A DNA stretch of 59,739 nucleotides, taken from assembly GCF_000003815.2 (NCBI RefSeq), contig NC_049984.1:24590324-24650062 (forward strand). Direction: 5' to 3'. How positions within the stretch are numbered: position 1 is the stretch's first letter; the number at the start of each line of letters is the position of its first letter. This DNA comes from Branchiostoma floridae. Its lineage: Eukaryota > Chordata > Leptocardii > Amphioxiformes > Branchiostomatidae. This document shows positions 55,201 to 59,739 of the stretch, one piece after another. Made by a program: the position numbers and the translations under genes. The notes under the pieces are model-generated. The model saw nothing but the letters and a program-made list of their open reading frames with translations. It did not search any database and was not told the origin of the DNA.

Positions 55201-58200
55201 NNNNNNNNNNNNNNNNNNNNNNNNNNNNNNNNNNNNNNNNNNNNNNNNNNNNNNNNNNNNNNNNNNNNNNNNNNNNNNNNNNNNNNNNNNNNNNNNNNNN
55301 NNNNNNNNNNNNNNNNNNNNNGAAAGTCGTGTAAAGTGCCTTTCCCAAGGGCACAAGGTCGGTGACACGCAGCCGGATTCGAACCCCAGACCTCTCGGTC
55401 CCAAGGCAAATACGCTGCCGCTGTACCACAACAACTGAAAACTTAGCTATCTTGTCGAAGGCGATGGTTGTAAATTAAAGTAGTTCCGGTGCATGTGTAC
55501 TTTCCTTTCAGCTCGTTCATAATGGATAAAAATAGTGCAAATGTGGTACAATTCAGTTCAAATCAAATCATGTTCCATAATGACAACTATCATGTCTGAA
55601 TACAGGGTTAAGGTGTGCGCTAACATAAACATGGAAGACCTGATCACCATCCACCACGAGATGGGTCACATCGAGTACTACCTACAGTACAAGCATCAGC
55701 CCGTCCCGTTCCGGGGTGGAGCAAACCCTGGTTTCCATGAAGCAGTGGGAGACCTCCTGGCTCTGTCCGTGTCGACTCCGAGACACCTGCAGAGCATCGG
55801 CCTCTTGGACAATGTGGGGGGGGGCAACGGTAAGCCTCCTTCGCAGATTTCAGGGGGGGGGGGGGGGCTGGCTTTTTAGTTAGTTGGCTAATTTCAAAGT
55901 TGGCTAATGATCTTGAATGCCGTGGAAAGGAGTTTGTCGTGGAAGGAAGTTTGCCCAGAAGGGGAGTTTGCCGTGGAAGAAAGTTTGCCCAGAAGGGAGT
56001 TTGTCGTGGAAGAAAGTTTGCCCAGAAGGGAGTTTGTCGTGGAAGGAATCGAAGTTTGCCCAGATGGGAGTTTATCGTGGAAGGGAGTTTGCCGTGGAAG
56101 GGAGTTTGTCGTGGAAGGAAGTTTTTCCAGAAGTTAGTTTGTCGTGGAAGGAAGTTTGCCCAGAAGGGAGTTTGTCGTGGAAGGGAGTTTGCCGTGGAAG
56201 GGAGTTTGCCGTGAAAGGGAGTTTGCTGTGGAAGGGAGTTTGCCGTGGAAGGGAGTTTGCTGTGGAAGGGAGTTTGCCGTGAAAGGGAGTTTGCCGTGCA
56301 AGGGAGTTTGCTGTGGAAGGGAGTTTGCCGTGGAAGGAGTCTCGCTTCGAGTGGGCCTGGCTTTTATTTTATTGGGGGCTGGTTTTCTTAGGTTCTGTAA
56401 TGCCGGGAAAGAAAATTTGCCGTGGAAGGGAGTTTGCCTAAAACGGATTTGACATGGAAGGTGTTTCGCGCCATAGAATAAAAGCCAGCCCCGCTAGAAG
56501 TCTGCATCGGAGGCTAGGTAAACTTACTAGAATAACGGCATAGAATCTACCTCTATCTGTTTTTGGTCTTTGGCAACGCGTAACGAGATACTGGCGAAAA
56601 CGCAGACCAGAATCACACAGTCTAACAGAACTAGGAAAAACCTAACTCACGTCTGACCAGGTAGAAACTCGTGGCGTCGGGCGTGGCGTAACTGGTAGAG
56701 CGTTCGGCTCGGAATCTATGGGTTCTGAGTTCGATTCCCACCGTGCCCCCCGACGTTGTGCCCTTGGGAAAGGCACTTTACACGACTTTCCTTCTGTCTG
56801 TACCGTGTATGTGGCATTGTTGATATAAGTTACAAAACTTGAGTGCAGTGCCACATCGTCCTCGTCTGTCCAAAAGCAAATAGAAAAAAAAAACTCAGGC
56901 CAGCTCTAGAATCACAAGAATTCAAACCTAACAGGGTAAAGGCATAGTTATAACGTTTTTTATAACATAGTAANNNNNNNNNNNNNNNNNNNNNNNNNNN
57001 NNNNNNNNNNNNNNNNNNNNNNNNNNNNNNNNNNNNNNNNNNNNNNNNNNNNNNNNNNNNNNNNNNNNNNNNNNNNNNNNNNNNNNNNNNNNNNNNNNNN
57101 NNNNNNNNNNNNNNNNNNNNNNNNNNNNNNNNNNNNNNNNNNNNNNNNNNNNNNNNNNNNNNNNNNNNNNNNNNNNNNNNNNNNNNNNNNNNNNNNNNNN
57201 NNNNNNNNNNNNNNNNNNNNNNNNNNNNNNNNNNNNNNNNNNNNNNNNNNNNNNNNNNNNNNNNNNNNNNNNNNNNNNNNNNNNNNNNNNNNNNNNNNNN
57301 NNNNNNNNNNNNNNNNNNNNNNNNNNNNNNNNNNNNNNNNNNNNNNNNNNNNNNNNNNNNNNNNNNNNNNNNNNNNNNNNNNNNNNNNNNNNNNNNNNNN
57401 NNNNNNNNNNNNNNNNNNNNNNNNNNNNNNNNNNNNNNNNNNNNNNNNNNNNNNNNNNNNNNNNNNNNNNNNNNNNNNNNNNNNNNNNNNNNNNNNNNNN
57501 NNNNNNNNNNNNNNNNNNNNNNNNNNNNNNNNNNNNNNNNNNNNNNNNNNNNNNNNNNNNNNNNNNNNNNNNNNNNNNNNNNNNNNNNNNNNNNNNNNNG
57601 ACAGTTGCTGGCTATAAACGTTTTGTACAGTGGTATATTTATAGACAAACAGGGCCCACGATTGTTTCAACAATATTTCTCTACTTTCGAAAATCAACCT
57701 CAGTGATGAACCGGGACGAGGGGGGATACAAGCTTAGCCACGTTTGGGATTGTTTTCTCCCGCAAAAGCGCCACCTACATCGGCTACATATAGCGGTGAG
57801 AAGCAGAACTCCAGTTAGAAGCTCTGACGAAGGTGTCTGAGAGACATCGAAACGTAAGCAATGTACGTACCTGCTGGTTGTGTAAAAAGAATTCTCTTAT
57901 ATCCAGTATTTCTCTACTGTACACTTATACTAGGTGCTTTTCATGCAGGACTCGTTACCAGGGCATCGTGCCACCGATCCCGAGAAACAACGCAAAGGAT
58001 TTTGACCCCGGATGCAAATACCACATCCCTTACAACACCCCTTACATCAGGTCTGTTTCGTCGCGTTGATTAAACTAAGGGCACAACCCGCCGTACGTGC
58101 AAATACGTGCTGTCTGTGTGCCAAAACGTGGGCAATCTTGTGGGATCCGTAAGTGGTAAGTACCACCTCCGTACGAACTCGTAGGGAATCCGACGGATTT

Positions 58201-58969
58201 TGGAGCACGCAGACACGCAGTAGAACTTTACATGCAAAACTTTGTGTGCCATCGATCGGGTTGCGGATTCGACCCCGTACGTACCAGTACGGGCGACGCG
58301 CCTGCCCTGTACAGCCTGAACGTTTTCATAAATACGTGGTGGACGTGGCCTCCCAAAAAAACATAAGGACAAATTACACGTACGGCGGGTTGTGCTCTTA
58401 GCTTTATCTGAGCGAGAGATGCATGAGCGTCAACATCGCTTTTAGTGTAGATACTTGTCACTCTTAAAGAAGATGAGGCGTACCTCATAATCCTTTAGAC
58501 AGTGATAATTACCTGAAGAAGGCAAGCAAGCAAATATGGTCAACATCTGTAAAATGGTCTGTAGAATTTATACAGCGTAGTTTTCGAGAGGAGTTAAGAA
58601 AAATCAGAAATTGTTTATTCAACTAAACTAAAAGGACACAAGGATAGTTAGTAGGATGGCCCGGTTTGGTCCTTTCACAATTAAGACCAGGTCATCATCT
58701 AGATCTAAAGTTTATAAAATTATATTATGATAGTATTTGTTTGAACCTTAAATTTATTTTTTCATATGGCAAGCGCAAATCGGCCTGCATATGTACATAT
58801 ATATATCGTAATTATGTTGCATTTTTTTGCCGTATAGGTACTTCGTGAGCTTCATCATTCAGTTCCAGTTCCACAAGGCCCTGTGTGATACCTCCGGACA
58901 CACCGGCCCGCTGCACAAGTGTGACATCTCCGCAGGGCCCAACAAGGCGGCCGCTGGGGAAAAATTAGC
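46217..58969 (+). CDS. ACE: Angiotensin-converting-enzyme (M2 zinc dipeptidyl carboxypeptidase), partial
   Basis: Peptidase family M2, removing C-terminal dipeptides outside the cell. Visible exons: 46217-46423, 48380-48541, 49679-49772, 50288-50431, 51791-51988, 53636-53733, 55606-55829, 57949-58050, 58838-58969; contiguous ones match in phase. Exon 1 gives a signal peptide ([19 protein letters not shown]). Zinc site HHEMGH plus Glu in [10 protein letters not shown]; substrate and chloride residues in KYHIP and [16 protein letters not shown] are conserved. Missing: the segment before HHEMGH (gap 54873-55321), the segment after it (gap 56974-57599), and the C-terminus beyond the right edge. 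Whether it has one or two catalytic domains cannot be told, nor whether it is membrane-anchored. Confidence 0.95.
47150..47300. mobile_element. Foldback with a hammerhead-like hairpin
   Basis: Arms gaaaaagtttaaactttgtt / acaaagttaaaacttcttca. Its minus strand (47230-47201) has CTGACGA, a GGTCG/CGACC stem and GAAA. A related end is at 43197-43320. Confidence 0.65.
47519..47652 (-). mobile_element. tRNA-derived SINE in ACE intron 1
   Basis: Minus strand ATAACTGGTAGATCGTTCG and GAGTTCGATACC followed by cccttgggaaaggcacttaa. Same family as 12870-13076, more diverged. Confidence 0.82.
47933..48200 (+). repeat. ~70-bp tandem repeat, 4 copies
   Basis: Unit with cttttctttgttatttattg and ttgtattattataacatatg. 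ACE intron 1. Confidence 0.9.
48770..49135 (+). mobile_element. Composite SINE-like element in ACE intron 2
   Basis: Contains gaggtcccgtgtttggggag, cacgttaaagaacccccaca and a pair of acatcattcacccgg-like repeats. Shares its 5' half with 41400-41600 on the other strand. Confidence 0.7.
50600..51790 (+). repeat. Repeated copies of ACE exon-5 acceptor region
   Basis: Three copies of a block containing agatcgttag...caatttgcgca and tttgtagctttcatcatta start near 50638, 51141 and 51650. Two copies of the upstream block (51046-51135, 51572-51645) reproduce the polypyrimidine/acceptor of ACE exon 5: ctctacgtacagcacagaac resembles the genuine ctctatatacag|ctcagaac at 51779. After aactgggca the copies diverge. 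A LINE 3' end is embedded (51237-51555). Confidence 0.75.
51237..51555 (+). mobile_element. LINE 3' end, 5'-truncated
   Basis: Reads [20 protein letters not shown] and [14 protein letters not shown], a reverse-transcriptase C-terminus, then a 3'UTR ending gtgcaataaaggtc and (ttcattca)n. CR1/L2-like. Confidence 0.85.
52150..52310 (-). mobile_element. LINE 3'UTR relic in ACE intron 5
   Basis: Plus-strand agaactttaattattgtgca and acaatgtatggcaa resemble 24400-24440. Minus orientation. Confidence 0.5.
52570..52995 (-). mobile_element. Dispersed repeat, inverted relative of 3540-4023
   Basis: Minus strand reads aggtgggtaccggaacag, then ccagggccaggtccgg. It matches the left part of the 3540 copy. 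Confidence 0.6.
53008..53510. mobile_element. 503-bp A/T-rich element with 14-bp inverted ends
   Basis: Ends CACTACCAAAAATG and CATTTTTGGTAGTG. The interior is full of aagaa / ttctt runs. ACE intron 5. Confidence 0.82.
54540..54872 (-). mobile_element. Truncated relative of the 37998-38944 element
   Basis: Minus strand has atgcaggaaatagcgtttca and gagggtctagg, as in the internal repeats of 37998-38944. It runs into the gap at 54873. Confidence 0.75.
54873..55321. other. Assembly gap (449 N)
   Basis: Between ACE exons at 53733 and 55606. Likely hides the exon coding for the stretch before the zinc motif. Confidence 0.99.
55322..55437 (-). mobile_element. tRNA-derived SINE, cut by an assembly gap
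   Basis: Minus strand has ttgtggtacagcggcagcg (A box) and GGTTCGAATCC (perfect B box), then gtgcccttgggaaaggcact. Continues into N at 55321. Confidence 0.88.
55606..55829 (+). CDS. ACE: ACE catalytic exon (HEXXH and third zinc ligand)
   Basis: Entered in phase 2 at gaatacag|G. Reads [29 protein letters not shown], then [20 protein letters not shown]. Both His ligands, the catalytic Glu and the Glu ligand are intact. It ends in a nine-G run (NVGGGN) just before the donor AACG|gtaagc, a slippage-prone site close to the splice junction. Confidence 0.95.
55914..56450 (+). repeat. 17-bp minisatellite in an ACE intron
   Basis: Unit gtggaagggagtttgcc and variants, about 27 copies, starting 85 bp after the catalytic exon. 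The overlapping ORFs in three frames are an effect of the repeat. Confidence 0.92.
56673..56892 (+). mobile_element. tRNA-derived SINE, second full copy
   Basis: Nearly identical to 12870-13076 over the whole length, ending in an A tail. In the ACE intron after the catalytic exon. Short flanking aaactc repeats. Confidence 0.92.
56974..57599. other. Assembly gap (626 N)
   Basis: Between ACE exons at 55829 and 57949. Likely hides the segment just after the zinc site. Confidence 0.99.
57824..57855 (+). other. Hammerhead-like hairpin
   Basis: CTGACGA, one A, stem GGTGTCT/AGACATC with a GAG loop, then GAAACGT. Compare 47230-47201 and 43306-43275 on the minus strand. Confidence 0.45.
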
Positions 58970-59443
58970 GTGCGTTGTCATGTCATACTATGATATACCT
59001 CGAAGGCACAGTTTTGCTTATGCACTCCTCTTTGCTTAGTCTTAGAGTACATGAAACACATCTCCTACCGTTTAAGCTTTTTTGATTTACATTGTGATAC
59101 TAATACCTTATTGTTGAGGACTCCAGGAAGAATAGTGGAGATTCCTAATAAACAAACAAACAAACAAACTATAGTATAGATACGTACGTCGATGAAGGTT
59201 AGACATCCAGGGAATTACTTACTTACTTACTTAAGTCGAGTCCATCCGGCCTCGAGTTGAGATGGCAGCCCAGGCGTCCCTGTCAATCATTGCACTTTGT
59301 AAGTTGTCGACTTAGATTATTAGGGAATTAGGGAATTAGATGCGCCGCATAGCAGTTACTCAAGCAACTTCGTCAGTGACACTAAAGAAATCTCATTGGA
59401 GAGCAGGCTTCTCCAACTAGATCTCTTTTGCGTATCAGTTCAT
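58970..59443. other. ACE intron sequence, right edge
   Basis: No further ACE exon is visible before the end of the window. Contains (aaac)n at about 59150 and a repeat copy related to 13657-13900 from 59184. Confidence 0.6.
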
Positions 59444-59620
59444 TAATCTCCAAGCAGATCCTACGGTAGCATAAGATAGTATCAAAAGCTGGCAGAGGAG
59501 TAAAGCCGGCATAGAAGTAAGTTTCGCTACCGGGGCTACATGGGATGTGAGCTCTTGGCTGACTATCTCCTGGCCAGTTTGGTACTATCTTATGCCATTG
59601 TAGGATCTGCTTGGAGATTA
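59444..59620. mobile_element. 177-bp MITE, second copy, with 9-bp target duplication
   Basis: Same termini as 1342-1521, flanked by TCAGTTCAT at 59435-59443 and 59621-59629. A 9-bp duplication suits a Mutator-like element. Confidence 0.9.
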
Positions 59621-59739
59621 TCAGTTCATAGTTAGAATTTAAAAGTTTCTCTCCAAACGAGATCTCTTTAGTGTCACTGATGAAGTGGATTCTACCCGAA
59701 ACGCCTGACGGTTTCTAAAGAAATTCCAGCAGTCAATGA

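Noticed and set aside
54743-55438. ORFs of about 200 codons around 54.8-55.4 kb
   Set aside because: Mostly unknown bases; the open length is an effect of the assembly gap. The same holds for ORFs over the other N runs.
55900-56452. Overlapping ORFs rich in Val-Glu-Gly-Ser or Trp-Lys-Gly-Val
   Set aside because: Produced by the 17-bp minisatellite, which shifts frame each unit; no splice context.

Overview
This is eukaryotic, intron-rich DNA, most likely from an amphioxus (Branchiostoma) or a close invertebrate chordate. Reasons: genes are split into short exons with good GT-AG junctions; the proteins are animal families (BTB-BACK-Kelch, pancreatic-type lipase, omega-class glutathione transferase, angiotensin-converting enzyme); introns are packed with tRNA-derived SINEs, LINE fragments and small inverted-repeat DNA transposons. 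The genus is an inference. Five runs of N (9699-9798, 21879-22115, 42033-42248, 54873-55321, 56974-57599) break the assembly.

Layout. 1-4182: gene-free, made of repeats. 4183-12275 (-): five-exon BTB-BACK-Kelch adaptor gene, about 649 aa; all junctions keep frame. Its BACK exon is partly duplicated in a 144/150-bp tandem array. 12276-14192: LINE fragment with a SINE inside. 14193-25521 (-): ten-exon secreted lipase-family gene, 452 aa, with Ser156/Asp184/His249, a very short lid and a hydrophobic C-terminal tail. 26522-37619 (+), with a 3'UTR exon to about 39285: seven-coding-exon gene of about 1272 aa that looks like a transposase-derived, zinc-binding protein ending in a papain-like cysteine peptidase. 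One exon is a coding minisatellite, and the stop codon abuts a 3'UTR intron. 41273-44948 (+): GST omega gene with a one-base frameshift in its last exon. 46217-58969 and beyond (+): angiotensin-converting-enzyme gene, incomplete because exons fall in two gaps and past the right edge.

The genes do not form a pathway; they are neighbours. What they share is invasion by mobile DNA. Intron 4 of the transposase-like gene holds a LINE carrying at least three separate insertions, with target-site duplications visible for each. Two genes (Kelch and ACE) show tandem duplications copying a 3' splice site and the first bases of an exon. I derived exon boundaries by hand from splice consensus and frame; no transcript or database evidence was available.
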